A stretch of DNA of 64,000 nt from Rhodovulum sp. (GCA_002706605.1 PALT01000033.1:405674-469673); one strand, 5' to 3'; positions 36,915-47,153 are shown, counted from the stretch's first letter. Translations and numbers: made by a program. Notes: generated by a model from the letters alone, not told the origin.

Positions 36915-39041
36915 ATGCCGAAGATCGATGTCGAAGACCTGATCTCTCTGGTCCGCAACTATAACCCCAAGACAAACGAAGACCTGATCCGTCTGGCCTA
37001 TGATTATGGCGAGCGGATGCATGATGGTCAGTTCCGTCAGTCTGGGGAGCCCTATTTCACCCATCCCGTTGCGGTTGCCGCCATCCTGACCGAAATGCGT
37101 CTGGATGATGCGACGATCATCACCGCGTTGCTGCACGATACGATCGAGGACACCAAATCCACCTACGGGGAATTGGTCGATCTGTTTGGCAAGGACGTCG
37201 CGGAACTGGTCGATGGGGTGACCAAGCTGACCAACCTTCAACTGTCCTCGACCGAGACCAAACAGGCCGAGAACTTTCGCAAATTGTTCATGGCGATGTC
37301 CAAGGACCTGCGGGTGATCTTGGTCAAACTCGCCGACCGTCTGCACAACATGCGCACGATCAAATCCATGCGCGCCGAAAAGCAGGCCCAAAAGGCCCGC
37401 GAGACCATGGATATCTACGCCCCCCTTGCCGGTCGCATGGGGATGCAGTGGATGCGCGAAGAGCTTGAGGATCTGGCGTTCCGCGTTTTGAACCCCGAGG
37501 GGCGCAATTCGATCATCCGCCGGTTCATCAACCTGCAAAAAGAGACGGGCGATGTGGTCGGCAAGATCACACAGGACATTCGCCACGAGCTTGAAGAGGC
37601 CGAAATCGACGCCGACGTTTTCGGCCGTGCGAAAAAGCCCTATGGCATCTGGCGTAAGATGCGTGAAAAGCAACAGGGCTTTTCCCGTCTGTCAGACATC
37701 TACGGCTTTCGCGTTATCACCAAGAACGAGAGCGATTGCTACCGTGTGCTGGGTGCGATCCACAGCCGGTGGCGCGCCGTGCCGGGTCGGTTCAAAGACT
37801 ATATCAGCCAACCGAAAACCAACGGCTATCGCTCGATCCACACCACGGTGTCGGGGCGCGATGGCAAGCGGGTTGAGGTTCAGATCCGCACCCGCCAAAT
37901 GCATGAGGTCGCCGAGGCGGGCGTCGCCGCGCACTGGTCCTATCGCGACGGTGTGCGCGCCGAAAACCCGTTCGCGGTTGATCCGGCGAAATGGTTGGCG
38001 ACCCTGAACGAAAGCTTTGCCAACGCTGAGGATCACGATGAATTCCTCGAGCACGTCAAACTTGAGATGTATTCGGATCAGGTGTTCTGCTTTACCCCCA
38101 AGGGCGATGTGATCAAGCTGCCCAAGGGGGCGACGCCGCTGGATTATGCCTATTCGATCCACACCCGCATCGGCGATAGCTGTGTGGGCGCCAAGGTCGA
38201 CGGCATTCGTGTACCCCTGTGGACGCGTTTGAAAAACGGCCAGTCGATCGAGATCATCACCGCCGAGGGTCAGCGCCCGCAGCCCACGTGGCTGGACATC
38301 GTTGTCACGGGCCGTGCCAAGGCCGCGATCCGCCGGTCCCTGCGTGAAGAGGACCGTGAACGGTTCATCAAGCTCGGCCGCGAATTGGCCCGTGTGGCGT
38401 TCGAACATGTCGGCAAAAAGGCCACCGATAAGGCCCTGCGCACGGCGGCCAAAACCCTTGGCCTGTCTAGCGGGACCGAGGTCCTTGCCCGTTTGGGCAG
38501 TGCCGAACTGCGCGCCGCGCAGGTGGTTGAGGCGCTTTATCCCGATCTGGCCACGTCCCACGGGGATGAAATCACCGCCGAACGTGCGGTCGTCGGTCTG
38601 GATAGCGACAAGCAGGCCAACCGCGCCCAATGCTGTCAGCCGGTTCCGGGCGAGCGTATCGTCGGCATCACCTATCCCGGTCGCGGGGTCATGGTGCACG
38701 CCATTGATTGCCCCGCCTTGGCCGAGCTTGAGGACGAGACGGACCGCTGGATCGACGTGCATTGGCACTCGGGCAAACACCCCGCCATCTATAATGTGAC
38801 CGTCAATGTGACGATCCGGAACGATGCAGGGGTTTTGGGGCGGATCTGCACCTTGATCGGTGAGCAGAAGGCCAATATCTCAGACATGCATTTTGCTGAC
38901 CGAAAGTCCGATTTCTTCCGGCTGTTGATCGATATCGACATGCGCGACGTTGAACACCTGCACATGGTGATGACCGCGCTTGAGGCCGATACCGATGTGG
39001 CCGCGATTGACCGCTTTCGCGATGTGACACGCCAACCGTAA
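36915..39041 (+). CDS. Bifunctional (p)ppGpp synthetase/hydrolase (RelA/SpoT homologue)
   Basis: 708 residues, the usual Rsh length. The HD hydrolase domain has His50 (YFTHP) and His74-Asp75 (LLHDTIEDT); the synthetase domain shows SDIYGFRVI and RFKDYISQPKTNGYRSIHTTV (about 250-320). A TGS domain (CFTPKGDVIKLPKGATPLDYAY, about 390), a zinc-finger region with paired Cys (RAQCCQPVPGERI) and a C-terminal ACT domain follow. The single alphaproteobacterial Rsh makes and degrades the alarmone. The intact HD residues argue that hydrolase activity is kept. Confidence 0.95.
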   Translation: MPKIDVEDLISLVRNYNPKTNEDLIRLAYDYGERMHDGQFRQSGEPYFTHPVAVAAILTEMRLDDATIITALLHDTIEDTKSTYGELVDLFGKDVAELVDGVTKLTNLQLSSTETKQAENFRKLFMAMSKDLRVILVKLADRLHNMRTIKSMRAEKQAQKARETMDIYAPLAGRMGMQWMREELEDLAFRVLNPEGRNSIIRRFINLQKETGDVVGKITQDIRHELEEAEIDADVFGRAKKPYGIWRKMREKQQGFSRLSDIYGFRVITKNESDCYRVLGAIHSRWRAVPGRFKDYISQPKTNGYRSIHTTVSGRDGKRVEVQIRTRQMHEVAEAGVAAHWSYRDGVRAENPFAVDPAKWLATLNESFANAEDHDEFLEHVKLEMYSDQVFCFTPKGDVIKLPKGATPLDYAYSIHTRIGDSCVGAKVDGIRVPLWTRLKNGQSIEIITAEGQRPQPTWLDIVVTGRAKAAIRRSLREEDRERFIKLGRELARVAFEHVGKKATDKALRTAAKTLGLSSGTEVLARLGSAELRAAQVVEALYPDLATSHGDEITAERAVVGLDSDKQANRAQCCQPVPGERIVGITYPGRGVMVHAIDCPALAELEDETDRWIDVHWHSGKHPAIYNVTVNVTIRNDAGVLGRICTLIGEQKANISDMHFADRKSDFFRLLIDIDMRDVEHLHMVMTALEADTDVAAIDRFRDVTRQP

Positions 39042-39059
39042 TGCCAGAGGACGCAGACC

Positions 39060-39710
39060 TTGGTCTTTAAACGCCGCGAAAAACGATCTCTGTTAAAGCG
39101 CGCGGCGGATTTCATCTATCCCAAGGGCGGCTGGAGCCGTGCGTTCCATTACCTACGTCACCGTGTACGACGTTTGCCTGACAGTCCCCATCGTATTTCG
39201 CGCGGCATCTTTGCGGGCGTGTTTACCGCGTTCACCCCGTTTTACGGCGCGCATTTCCTGCTGGCGGCCTTGGTCGCCCGCGCGGTCAAGGGCAATGTCT
39301 GGGCCGCGCTGGCGGGGACGTTTTTTGGCAATCCGCTGACCTATCTGCCGATCGGGGTCGTGTCCCTCAAGGTCGGGCATTTCATTTTGGGATCGCGCCC
39401 GCATGGGGATGTCGAGGCGTCTCTGATCGAGAAATTCACCAGCGCGGCGCACGACCTGTGGCGGAACTTCTTTGCCCTGTTCACGGATGCCGACGCGCAT
39501 TGGGAAAATCTGTCGCGGTTCTTTGACGAGGTGTTCCTTCCCTATCTTGTTGGGGGTATTTTGCCGGGGATCGTTGCCGGTCTGGCGTGCTATTACCTGA
39601 GCCTGCCGGTGGTCTCGGCCTATCAAAAACACCGCGCGGCGCGTCTGCGCAAAAAGTTTCTGGCCCGCCGTGCCGCCGCCGCCGAAGGCAAGCCGACCAA
39701 GAAAACCTAG
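39060..39710 (+). CDS. DUF2062 domain-containing membrane protein
   Basis: 216 residues from a TTG at 39060, with AGAGGA 8 bases upstream; no ATG is available near the conserved N-terminus (FKRREKRSLLKRAADFIYPKGGW). DUF2062 is seen in PHRISRGIFAGVFTAFTPFYGAHF and GTFFGNPLTYLPIG. Two to four membrane segments and a basic C-terminal tail. Function unknown; commonly found at this place between rsh and pdxJ in the group. Confidence 0.88.
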   Translation: MVFKRREKRSLLKRAADFIYPKGGWSRAFHYLRHRVRRLPDSPHRISRGIFAGVFTAFTPFYGAHFLLAALVARAVKGNVWAALAGTFFGNPLTYLPIGVVSLKVGHFILGSRPHGDVEASLIEKFTSAAHDLWRNFFALFTDADAHWENLSRFFDEVFLPYLVGGILPGIVAGLACYYLSLPVVSAYQKHRAARLRKKFLARRAAAAEGKPTKKT

Positions 39711-39743
39711 GGCCGCGTGCCCGCGCAAGGAAAGAGTGCGAAG

Positions 39744-40508
39744 ATGTCAGAGACCGCAAAAACCCCTCTGGGCAAGCTGCGTTTGGGCGTGAACATTGAT
39801 CACGTGGCGACTGTGCGCAACGCGCGGGGCAGTGCCTACCCCGACCCGATCCGCGCGGCCAAGATTGCCGAACAGTCCGGCGCCGACGGCATCACCGCCC
39901 ACCTGCGTGAGGATCGTCGCCACATCTCGGACGCCGATATTGAGGGTCTGATGGCGGAACTGACCCTGCCGTTGAATTTCGAGATGGCCGCGACCGCCGA
40001 GATGCAGGCGATTGCCCTGCGCCATAAACCGCATGCGGTCTGTATCGTCCCCGAAAAGCGTGAGGAACGCACGACCGAGGGTGGGCTTGAGGTTGCGCGC
40101 GAAGAAAACAGTCTGGCCCATTTCATCGCGCCCCTACGCGAGGCGGGCTGTCGCGTGTCGATCTTTATCGCCGCCGATCAGGCCCAGATCGAGGCCGCCG
40201 CGCGCATCGGGGCCGCCGTGATCGAATTGCACACCGGGGCCTATTGCGACCTGCACGCCGAGGGTAAGTTTGACGAGCGCGACGCCGAACTAATTCGTCT
40301 GACCGAAATGGCCGCCTATGCGCATGAGTTGGGCCTAGAGGTGCACGCCGGTCATGGCCTGACCTATGACACCGTCGCCCCCATCGCCGCAATTCCGGAG
40401 GTGATGGAACTGAACATCGGGCATTTCCTGATCGGTGAGGCGATTTTCACAGGCCTTCCCACGGCGATTGGCGAGATGCGTCGCCTGATGGATGACGCGC
40501 GCGCATGA
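39744..40508 (+). CDS. pdxJ: Pyridoxine 5'-phosphate synthase
   Basis: 254 residues from the ATG at 39744. PdxJ motifs: [16 protein letters not shown] near the start, [26 protein letters not shown] and VHAGHGLTY. It condenses 1-deoxyxylulose 5-phosphate with 3-amino-2-oxopropyl phosphate in vitamin B6 synthesis. The stop overlaps acpS by 4 bases, a classic pdxJ-acpS pairing. Confidence 0.97.
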   Translation: MSETAKTPLGKLRLGVNIDHVATVRNARGSAYPDPIRAAKIAEQSGADGITAHLREDRRHISDADIEGLMAELTLPLNFEMAATAEMQAIALRHKPHAVCIVPEKREERTTEGGLEVAREENSLAHFIAPLREAGCRVSIFIAADQAQIEAAARIGAAVIELHTGAYCDLHAEGKFDERDAELIRLTEMAAYAHELGLEVHAGHGLTYDTVAPIAAIPEVMELNIGHFLIGEAIFTGLPTAIGEMRRLMDDARA

Positions 40509-40906
40509 TCCTTGGTATCGGCAGCGATCTGGCGAATATCGAACGGATTCAGCGGGTGCTGGACCGGCATGGCGACCGGTTTAAAAACCGCGTTTTCACC
40601 GAAGTCGAACAGGCCAAGGCGAACCGCCGCCGTGATCAGGCGGGGACCTATGCCAAACGCTGGGCTGCGAAAGAGGCATGTTCCAAGGCGCTTGGCACCG
40701 GTTTGGCCATGGGCATCTCGTGGAAAGACATGGCCGTCGCCAACCTAGAGACCGGCCAGCCCGTGATGCATGTGACCGGCTGGGCCAAGGAACGGCTGGC
40801 GAAAATGACCCCCGACGGCCATGAGGCGATCATCCATGTCACATTGACCGACGATCATCCGTGGGCGCAGGCCTTTGTCGTGATTGAGGCGCGGCCTTTG
40901 GCTTGA
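40505..40906 (+). CDS. acpS: Holo-[acyl-carrier-protein] synthase
   Basis: 133 residues. Mg-binding Asp8 in [12 protein letters not shown] and the helix with [15 protein letters not shown] are the AcpS signature. It attaches phosphopantetheine to ACP. Coupled to pdxJ and followed by lepB after 53 bases. Confidence 0.96.
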   Translation: MILGIGSDLANIERIQRVLDRHGDRFKNRVFTEVEQAKANRRRDQAGTYAKRWAAKEACSKALGTGLAMGISWKDMAVANLETGQPVMHVTGWAKERLAKMTPDGHEAIIHVTLTDDHPWAQAFVVIEARPLA

Positions 40907-40959
40907 CTCTGCGGGGCCGGATGCCCAAGAAACAAACACCTTTAGTGGCAGGAAAGATT

Positions 40960-41748
40960 ATGGCGGCGAAAGCAAATAACGACGGCGGTATCGTCGAAAC
41001 CATCAAGACAATTGTCTATGCCTTGTTGATTGCGGGTGTGTTCCGCACGCTGTTCTTTCAGCCCTTCTGGATCCCGTCGGGGTCGATGAAAGATACGCTG
41101 TTGATTGGCGATTTCCTCTTCGTCAACAAAATGGCCTATGGCTATTCGCAATATTCCTGCCCGTTCTCGATGTGCCCGATTGAGGGTCGCCTCTTTGCGT
41201 CCGAGCCCGAGCGCGGTGATGTCGTGGTATTCCGTCACCCGACCAATGGCACCGATTATATCAAACGTCTGATCGGCCTGCCGGGTGACACGGTTCAGGT
41301 CACGAACGGCCAGATCATCCTGAACGGCACCCCCGTGCCGCAGGTGCCGGATGGGCAGTTCATTGAGACCTACGCGAAACAAGGTCCCGTCGGTCTGTTG
41401 CCGCAATGTGCGAACGGTCCCGTCGGCGATGGTGGGGAGTGCGTTAAACAGCGGTTTACCGAAACCCTGCCCAACGGTGTCAGCCACAGCATCCTGAACG
41501 TGCGCGACGGTCAGTTCTCGGACAACACCGACCTCTTTACCGTGCCCGAAGGTCATTATTTCTTCATGGGCGACAACCGCGACAACAGCCAAGACAGCCG
41601 CGTCTCGCAACTGTCGGGTGGGGTTGGCATGTTGCCTGCCGAATATCTGATCGGTCGGGCAGATCGCATCATGTTCTCGTCCGCTGGCCGGTCCTTGTTC
41701 TTCTTTTGGACGTGGCGCAGCGATCGTTTCTTTAAGGCGGTCGAGTGA
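40960..41748 (+). CDS. lepB: Signal peptidase I
   Basis: 262 residues from the ATG at 40960 with AGGAAAG upstream. One N-terminal membrane segment ([16 protein letters not shown]) precedes the catalytic Ser42 in IPSGSMKDT; the general base Lys is in [23 protein letters not shown] is the box E motif. It cleaves signal peptides on the periplasmic side of the inner membrane. The stop overlaps the rnc start (GTGA). Confidence 0.96.
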   Translation: MAAKANNDGGIVETIKTIVYALLIAGVFRTLFFQPFWIPSGSMKDTLLIGDFLFVNKMAYGYSQYSCPFSMCPIEGRLFASEPERGDVVVFRHPTNGTDYIKRLIGLPGDTVQVTNGQIILNGTPVPQVPDGQFIETYAKQGPVGLLPQCANGPVGDGGECVKQRFTETLPNGVSHSILNVRDGQFSDNTDLFTVPEGHYFFMGDNRDNSQDSRVSQLSGGVGMLPAEYLIGRADRIMFSSAGRSLFFFWTWRSDRFFKAVE

Positions 41749-42434
41749 AACTATCTGCGGAACTCAAAGCATTCTCTGACCGGTTGGGCCATGATTTCGC
41801 CCAGCCGGAATTGCTGATCCGTGCGCTGACGCACCCGTCCATTTCGGGGCCAAGCCGCCCCGATAACCAGCGTTTGGAATTTCTTGGCGACCGTGTTCTT
41901 GGCCTGTCGATGGCCGACGCCCTGTTCGCCGCCGACAAAGCGGCAAGCGAAGGGCAGCTTGCCCCGCGGTTCAACGCCCTCGTGCGTAAAGAAACCTGTG
42001 CCGAGGTTGCGCGCGAGATTGATCTTGGCGCGGTGCTGAAACTAGGTCGTTCGGAAATGATGTCGGGCGGGCGGCGTAAACAGGCGCTGCTTGGCGATGC
42101 GATGGAGGCGGTGATTGCCGCCGTCTATCTGGACGCAGGGTTTGAAACGGCCAAGGAATTGGTTTTGCGTTTGTGGGGCGAACGGGTCCACAATGTCGAG
42201 GATGACGCGCGCGACCCCAAGACCGTGCTGCAGGAATGGGCGCAGGCCCGCAAACAAAAACCGCCCCGCTATGGCGAGGTTTCGCGTTCGGGTCCCGATC
42301 ACGCCCCGAATTTCACAATTGAGGTGACCTTGGACAGCGGCCAGTCCGCCCAAGCCACCGCCGGATCCAAGCGCAAGGCCGAACAGGCCGCCGCCGAGGT
42401 CCTGCTGAGCAAACTGGAGGCCAAGGATGGCTGA
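41745..42434 (+). CDS. rnc: Ribonuclease III
   Basis: 229 residues from a GTG. The catalytic signature [14 protein letters not shown] (41-53) and the second acidic cluster [14 protein letters not shown] are intact; a C-terminal double-stranded RNA-binding domain ends with [18 protein letters not shown]. It processes rRNA and other structured RNAs. It overlaps era by 8 bases; lepB-rnc-era is a conserved operon. Confidence 0.97.
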   Translation: MKLSAELKAFSDRLGHDFAQPELLIRALTHPSISGPSRPDNQRLEFLGDRVLGLSMADALFAADKAASEGQLAPRFNALVRKETCAEVAREIDLGAVLKLGRSEMMSGGRRKQALLGDAMEAVIAAVYLDAGFETAKELVLRLWGERVHNVEDDARDPKTVLQEWAQARKQKPPRYGEVSRSGPDHAPNFTIEVTLDSGQSAQATAGSKRKAEQAAAEVLLSKLEAKDG

Positions 42435-43338
42435 CACTCGCGCGGGCTTTGTCGCCCTGATCGGTGAGCCGAACGCCGGCAAATCCACCCTGACCAACCG
42501 CATGGTCGGTGCCAAAGTGTCCATCGTGACGCATAAGGTGCAAACGACCCGCGCCCGTATCCGTGGCGTGGCGTTGGAGGGGGATTCCCAGATCGTGTTC
42601 GTCGACACGCCCGGTCTGTTCCGTCCGCGCCGCCGTCTGGACCGCGCGATGGTGGCCGCCGCATGGGGTGGAGCCGCCGACGCCGATATCGTGGTTCTGT
42701 TGATCGAGGCCCACCGCGGCATCACCGACGGGGTCAATGCGATCATCGACGCGCTGAACGAACGTGTGACGCCGAACCAGACGGTCGCCTTGGCCATCAA
42801 CAAGATCGACCGCGTCAAGGCCGAGGTCCTGTTGGATCTGTCGGCCAAGCTGAACGAGGCCTATCCGTTCGCGCAGACCTTTATGATCTCGGCCGAGCGC
42901 GGCTATGGCGTGGATGACCTGCGGGAGTGGCTGGCTGAGCGCCTGCCCGAGGGGCCGTGGCTCTATCCCGAGGATCAGATCGCCGATTTGCCGATGCGCA
43001 TGATCGCCGCCGAGATGACGCGCGAAAAGCTGACCCTGCGTTTGCATCAGGAACTGCCCTATCAGTTGACCGTCGAGACCGAGAAATGGGAAGAGCGCAA
43101 AGACGGCTCCGCCCGCATCGATCAGGTGGTCTATGTCGCCCGTGATGGGCATAAGGGCATCGTTCTGGGCAATAAGGGCGAAACGATCAAGGCCGTGTCC
43201 AAAGCCGCGCGCGAAGAGCTTGAGACGTTTTTGGATCGCAAGGTGCACCTGTTTTTGCAGGTCAAGGTGCGTCCGAACTGGCTTGAGGAATCCGAGCGCT
43301 ATTCCGAAATGGGGTTGGATTTTCGCGACGGGAATTAA
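42427..43338 (+). CDS. era: GTPase Era
   Basis: 303 residues. G1 GEPNAGKST (13-21), G3 VDTPGLF, G4 INKIDRVK and a C-terminal KH domain ([26 protein letters not shown]). It binds the 3' end of 16S rRNA during 30S assembly. No irregularity seen. Confidence 0.97.
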   Translation: MADTRAGFVALIGEPNAGKSTLTNRMVGAKVSIVTHKVQTTRARIRGVALEGDSQIVFVDTPGLFRPRRRLDRAMVAAAWGGAADADIVVLLIEAHRGITDGVNAIIDALNERVTPNQTVALAINKIDRVKAEVLLDLSAKLNEAYPFAQTFMISAERGYGVDDLREWLAERLPEGPWLYPEDQIADLPMRMIAAEMTREKLTLRLHQELPYQLTVETEKWEERKDGSARIDQVVYVARDGHKGIVLGNKGETIKAVSKAAREELETFLDRKVHLFLQVKVRPNWLEESERYSEMGLDFRDGN

Positions 43339-43402
43339 GGGGCGCTGCCCCTCTGCCCCGTTGGGGCATTCACCCCGGGATATTTCGCCCAAAGCAAAGG
43401 GG
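43339..43402. repeat. Dispersed hairpin + TATTT element, copy 3 (divergent)
   Basis: Two short GC hairpins (GGGGC-GCT-GCCCC at 43339-43351 and GCCCC-GTT-GGGGC at 43355-43367) are followed by CCGGGATATTTCGCCCAAAG (43375-43394), a diverged form of the GAGTATTT..GCCAAGATG unit. The end merges with the ribosome binding site of the next gene. Confidence 0.45.
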
Positions 43403-43406
43403 AATG

Positions 43407-43736
43407 ATGGCACGTCTGGCAGCGGAGTTTTGGGTTCAGGCCTATCTGGCGCGGTTGCGGTTGGTCGATATTCCGGCCTTTGTCGTAGCGCGCGGGGATG
43501 ACGTTGCGGGCAGTGTTTTGGTCAAGCAATCCACGCTGGACGGGCAGGCGGCCCTCTATGAACGCCGGTTCGATCTGATGAGCGGGGATCGCGTGTGGGA
43601 CTGTGTCATCAGTGGATCTGAGCGCGACGTTGATCAGGCCATCACCCGCCAGCGCGCCAATGATCCGGACCTCTGGGTGATTGAGGTTGAGGATCGGCAG
43701 GGGCGGCATTTGTTGGATCAGGACGGTTTGGCATAG
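43407..43736 (+). CDS. DUF1491 family protein
   Basis: 109 residues, MARLAAEFWVQAYLARLRLVDIPAFVVARGDD onward; two ATG codons in a row (43404, 43407), and the second has better spacing from AAGGGG. The pattern AGSVLVKQSTLDGQAALYERRFDLMSGDRVW is typical of DUF1491, small alphaproteobacterial proteins of unknown function usually placed beside era/recO. Confidence 0.85.
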   Translation: MARLAAEFWVQAYLARLRLVDIPAFVVARGDDVAGSVLVKQSTLDGQAALYERRFDLMSGDRVWDCVISGSERDVDQAITRQRANDPDLWVIEVEDRQGRHLLDQDGLA

Positions 43737-43748
43737 GGAACGGCGACG

Positions 43749-44471
43749 GTGGAATGGCGCGATGAGGGCATAATTCTAAGCGCACGTCGCCATGGCGAGA
43801 CCTCGGCCATTGTGGATCTGTTCACGCCCGCGCATGGGCGGCACATGGGGGTCGTGCGCGGGGGCGCATCGCGCCGGTTCGCGCCGATCCTGCAACCGGG
43901 TGGGCAGGTGGCCGTCGCGTGGCGCGCGCGGCTTGAGGATCATATCGGCAGTTTCACCGTGGAACCGATCCGCCAGCGCGCGGATATCCTGAACGATCGC
44001 CTTGGGCTTGCGGGGTTGAACGCGCTGACGTCCCTGTTGTCCTTCGCCCTGCCCGAACGCGAACCGTACCCCGCGTTTTATGTCCAGACCGAGACCCTGT
44101 TTGATCTGTTGAGCCACGGGGACGCATGGCCGTTGGCCTATCTGCGTTGGGAGGTCGAGTTGCTGGATCAGCTTGGCTTTGGGCTTGAGCTGAACAAATG
44201 CGCGGTGACGGGATCGCGGGACGACCTGGTGTACGTCTCACCGAAAACGGGGCGCGCTGTCAGTCGCGATGCGGCGGGCGACTGGGCACCGCGATTGTTG
44301 CCCTTGCCGCAATGTCTGTTGGGGCAGGGGGCGGTGACGGCCAAGGACATCCGCGATGGTCTGAGCATGACGGGCTATTTCATAGAAAATCGGCTTGCCC
44401 CCGCATTGGGGGACAAGCCGTTACCAGAAGCACGCCAGCGTCTGATCGACGCCTTGGCGCGATATGAGTGA
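43749..44471 (+). CDS. recO: DNA repair protein RecO
   Basis: 240 residues from a GTG at 43749. The N-terminal OB fold is seen in [30 protein letters not shown]; the helical part includes [24 protein letters not shown]. Only one Cys of the four-Cys zinc motif found in many RecO proteins remains (KCAVTG), so this RecO probably binds no zinc there. It loads RecA with RecR. It ends 3 bases from the convergent mcd gene. Confidence 0.94.
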   Translation: MEWRDEGIILSARRHGETSAIVDLFTPAHGRHMGVVRGGASRRFAPILQPGGQVAVAWRARLEDHIGSFTVEPIRQRADILNDRLGLAGLNALTSLLSFALPEREPYPAFYVQTETLFDLLSHGDAWPLAYLRWEVELLDQLGFGLELNKCAVTGSRDDLVYVSPKTGRAVSRDAAGDWAPRLLPLPQCLLGQGAVTAKDIRDGLSMTGYFIENRLAPALGDKPLPEARQRLIDALARYE

Positions 44472-44474
44472 CGC

Positions 44475-46166
44475 TTAGCCCAGCAGGCGGCGCGCGATGA
44501 CCTGTGCCTGAATTTCGGCAGCACCTTCAAAGATGTTCAGGATGCGCGCGTCACACAGGATGCGGCTGATCTGATATTCTAGGGCAAAGCCGTTGCCGCC
44601 GTGGATTTGCAGCGCGTTATCGGCGCTGGCCCATGCGACGCGGGCGCCCAGCAGTTTGGCCATACCGGCCTCAAGGTCACAGCGACGGTCGTTGTCTTTT
44701 TCCCACGCGCTGAAATAGGTCAGCTGACGCGCGATCATGATCTCCACCGCCATCATCGCCAACTTGCCCGCCACACGGGGGAAGTTGATCAGGGACTGAC
44801 CGAACTGTTTGCGGTCGATGGCGTATTGCATGCCGGTTTCCAGCGCGCTTTGCGCAACGCCGATGGCGCGCGCGGCGGTCTGGATACGGGCGCTTTCAAA
44901 GGTCTGCATCAGCTGTTTAAAGCCCTGACCCTCTTCGCCGCCCAGCAGGTTCTCGCCCTTGACCTTGAACCCGTCAAAGCCCAGCTCGTATTCCTTCATG
45001 CCGCGATAGCCCAGAACCTCGATCTCGCCACCGGTCATGCCGGGGGTCGGGAACGGGTCCTCATCCGTGCCGGGGGTTTTCTCGGCAAGGAACATCGACA
45101 GACCTTTGTAGTTGTCGGTGTTCGGGTCGGTGCGCGCCAGCAGGGTCATTACATGGGTGCGGGCGGCGTGGGTGATCCACGTTTTGTTCCCGGTGATCTC
45201 ATAATCGCCGTCGTCGGTTTTTACCGCGCGGGTGCGCAGGCTGCCAAGGTCGGAGCCGGTGTTCGGCTCGGTAAAGACGGCGGTGGGCAGGATTTCCGCG
45301 CTGGCCAGTTTCGGCAGCCAGTTGTTTTTCTGTTCATCCGTGCCGCCACACAGGATCAGTTCGGCGGCGATTTCGGAACGGGTGCCAAGGCTGCCAACGC
45401 CGATGTAACCGCGCGACAGCTCTTCGGACACAACGACCATCGATGCCTTGCTCAGGCCAAAGCCGCCGAATTCCTCGGGGATGGTCAGACCGAACACGCC
45501 CATTTCGGCCAGTTCCTCGATGATGTCCATCGGGATCAGTTCGTCTTTGAGGTGCCATTCGTGGGCATGGGGAACCACGCGTTCGTCGGCAAAGCGGCGG
45601 AACTGTTCGCGGATCATCTCAAGCTCTTCGTCCAGACCGCTGGCCCCGACGGTCGCGAACGAGTTGTCCTGCATCAGGTCAACCAGACGGCCACGGGCGG
45701 CTTGGGTGTTGCCGCTTGCGATCAGGGTGTTGATCTCGGGCGTGTCCAGAACGGCCTGATCGGCCGCGTCCAGACCGATGTCGGACAGGCGCACGATTTC
45801 GTTCTGGCTCATCATGATGCCGCCACGGATCTGGGCCAGATATTCGCCGAACGCGATTTGCAGAAGCAGCTGTTCGATCTCGCCGAACTTGCCTTCACCG
45901 GACAGGTTCGCGGCCCATTTGTTCATCTGGCGCAGCGATTCAACGTAGGTCGCCAGCCATGCCAGACCGTGTGCGGCGTGCTGGTTTTCCTCGACCTTGC
46001 CGCCCGAGACGCGGCCATCGACGGTGACGATCGCGCGCAGGCGTTCGATTGCGGTGTTCAGTACGGTTTCGGTCGGCGCAACAGCGGCAGCAGTCAGCGC
46101 AACAAGATCGGTCAGTACAGCGTTTTCGGTCATAGCGCGGGGCATATCCTGTCCATCGTGGGGCAT
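44475..46166 (-). CDS. mcd: (2S)-methylsuccinyl-CoA dehydrogenase of the ethylmalonyl-CoA pathway
   Basis: 563 residues, an acyl-CoA dehydrogenase with an extra N-terminal helical region of about 160-170 residues before the usual fold begins near LDEELEMIREQFRRFADERV. That extension is the mark of Mcd. The ACD core shows AVFTEPNTGSDLGSLRTRA and the C-terminal IHGGNGFALEYQISRILCDARILNIFEGAAEIQ. It oxidises methylsuccinyl-CoA to mesaconyl-CoA, passing electrons to ETF. AAGGAG precedes the ATG at 46166. etfAB lie about 10 kb away on the same strand. Confidence 0.92.
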   Translation of the reverse strand: MPHDGQDMPRAMTENAVLTDLVALTAAAVAPTETVLNTAIERLRAIVTVDGRVSGGKVEENQHAAHGLAWLATYVESLRQMNKWAANLSGEGKFGEIEQLLLQIAFGEYLAQIRGGIMMSQNEIVRLSDIGLDAADQAVLDTPEINTLIASGNTQAARGRLVDLMQDNSFATVGASGLDEELEMIREQFRRFADERVVPHAHEWHLKDELIPMDIIEELAEMGVFGLTIPEEFGGFGLSKASMVVVSEELSRGYIGVGSLGTRSEIAAELILCGGTDEQKNNWLPKLASAEILPTAVFTEPNTGSDLGSLRTRAVKTDDGDYEITGNKTWITHAARTHVMTLLARTDPNTDNYKGLSMFLAEKTPGTDEDPFPTPGMTGGEIEVLGYRGMKEYELGFDGFKVKGENLLGGEEGQGFKQLMQTFESARIQTAARAIGVAQSALETGMQYAIDRKQFGQSLINFPRVAGKLAMMAVEIMIARQLTYFSAWEKDNDRRCDLEAGMAKLLGARVAWASADNALQIHGGNGFALEYQISRILCDARILNIFEGAAEIQAQVIARRLLG

Positions 46167-46277
46167 CGGTGGCTCCTTTTCTGCGGTTCACACGGATGTA
46201 GTCTCTTTGCAGGTGCAGCGCAACAATAATTCAAATGAAACATGCCAATTGAAGCAATCTGTCGCGGCTATTTATTG

Positions 46278-46290
46278 CGGTGCAGCACCG
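46278..46290. promoter_or_regulatory. Perfect palindrome between mcd and tauE
   Basis: CGGTGC-A-GCACCG, a 6-bp perfect inverted repeat around one base, lies 39 bases before the tauE start and 111 bases before mcd. A second, looser TTGC-N9-GCAA is at 46207-46223. Candidate regulator sites; no regulator gene is adjacent. Confidence 0.35.
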
Positions 46291-46329
46291 TAAAAGTGCG
46301 ATATAGCTCGGGAAAAAGGCGGACCACCC

Positions 46330-47100
46330 ATGATTCATGAGACTTTCGGACTATCCCCCGCGTTTTTCGCGCTTGCCGTGATGGTGACCTTTGTTGCGGG
46401 GCTGGTCAAAGGCGTCGTGGGATTCGCCATGCCTATGATCATGATTTCCGGCCTGTCGACGTTTTTGCCCGCGCCAACCGCGTTGGCGACACTGATTCTG
46501 GCCACGGTTTTGACCAATCTGGCGCAGGCGCTGCGCCTTGGGCCGGAAGTCGCGGCACAGATGGTGCGCAAATACTGGCGGTTTATTGGGGCGATGATGG
46601 TGATGATCGCGGTCTCTGCGCCGTTGGTGCCCGATCTGCCCTATTGGTTGATGTACTTGATCATCGGCGGCGGCATCGTGGTGTTTGTCCTCAGCCAACT
46701 GACGGGTCGTCCCTTGGTGCGCCCATCCGAAAACCGTAACCGGCATGAGGTGATCATTGGCGCGGTGGCGGGGTTCTTTGGTGGCGTGTCGGGCGTGTGG
46801 GGCCCGCCGTTGGTGGCGTATCTCCTGACCTACAATACCGAAAAGCGCGAGATGATTTTGGTGCAGGGGGTGGTGTTCCTGATCGGCGGTGTGATCCTGA
46901 CCGCGTCGCATTTCGGGTCGGGCGTGTTGAACGCGGCGACCCTGCCGCTTGCCGTTGTGATGATCGCGCCGGCCTTTGCGGGGCTGTGGGTGGGTTTTCG
47001 TATTCAGGACCGGATCAACCTGATCCTGTTTCGCAAACTGACCCTGATCGTGTTGCTGATCGCAGGGGTGAACCTGCTGCGCAAGGGGATCATGGGGTAA
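46330..47100 (+). CDS. TauE/SafE family anion exporter
   Basis: 256 residues, about eight membrane segments in two halves (VTFVAGLVKGVVGFAMPMIM and GAVAGFFGGVSGVWGPPLVAYL are the paired family motifs). TauE/SafE proteins move sulfite, sulfonates or small organic acids across the inner membrane. The substrate cannot be read from the sequence. It is divergent from mcd and converges with pckA. Confidence 0.9.
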   Translation: MIHETFGLSPAFFALAVMVTFVAGLVKGVVGFAMPMIMISGLSTFLPAPTALATLILATVLTNLAQALRLGPEVAAQMVRKYWRFIGAMMVMIAVSAPLVPDLPYWLMYLIIGGGIVVFVLSQLTGRPLVRPSENRNRHEVIIGAVAGFFGGVSGVWGPPLVAYLLTYNTEKREMILVQGVVFLIGGVILTASHFGSGVLNAATLPLAVVMIAPAFAGLWVGFRIQDRINLILFRKLTLIVLLIAGVNLLRKGIMG

Positions 47101-47101
47101 C

Positions 47102-47127
47102 GAAAAAGGCGGCCACTGGGGCCGCCT
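47102..47127 (-). terminator. Intrinsic terminator after pckA
   Basis: An 8-bp stem AGGCGGCC / GGCCGCCT with a 5-base loop; on the minus strand it is followed by TTTTT. It begins right at the tauE stop codon and lies 27 bases past pckA. Confidence 0.8.
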
Positions 47128-47153
47128 GATCCGTGTTCGTGAGTGGATAAGCC

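Noticed and set aside
44601..46229. A 542-codon open frame antisense to mcd
   Set aside because: Antisense to a full-length acyl-CoA dehydrogenase; composition is Gly/Gln/His-rich as expected for a mirror frame of GC-rich codons.
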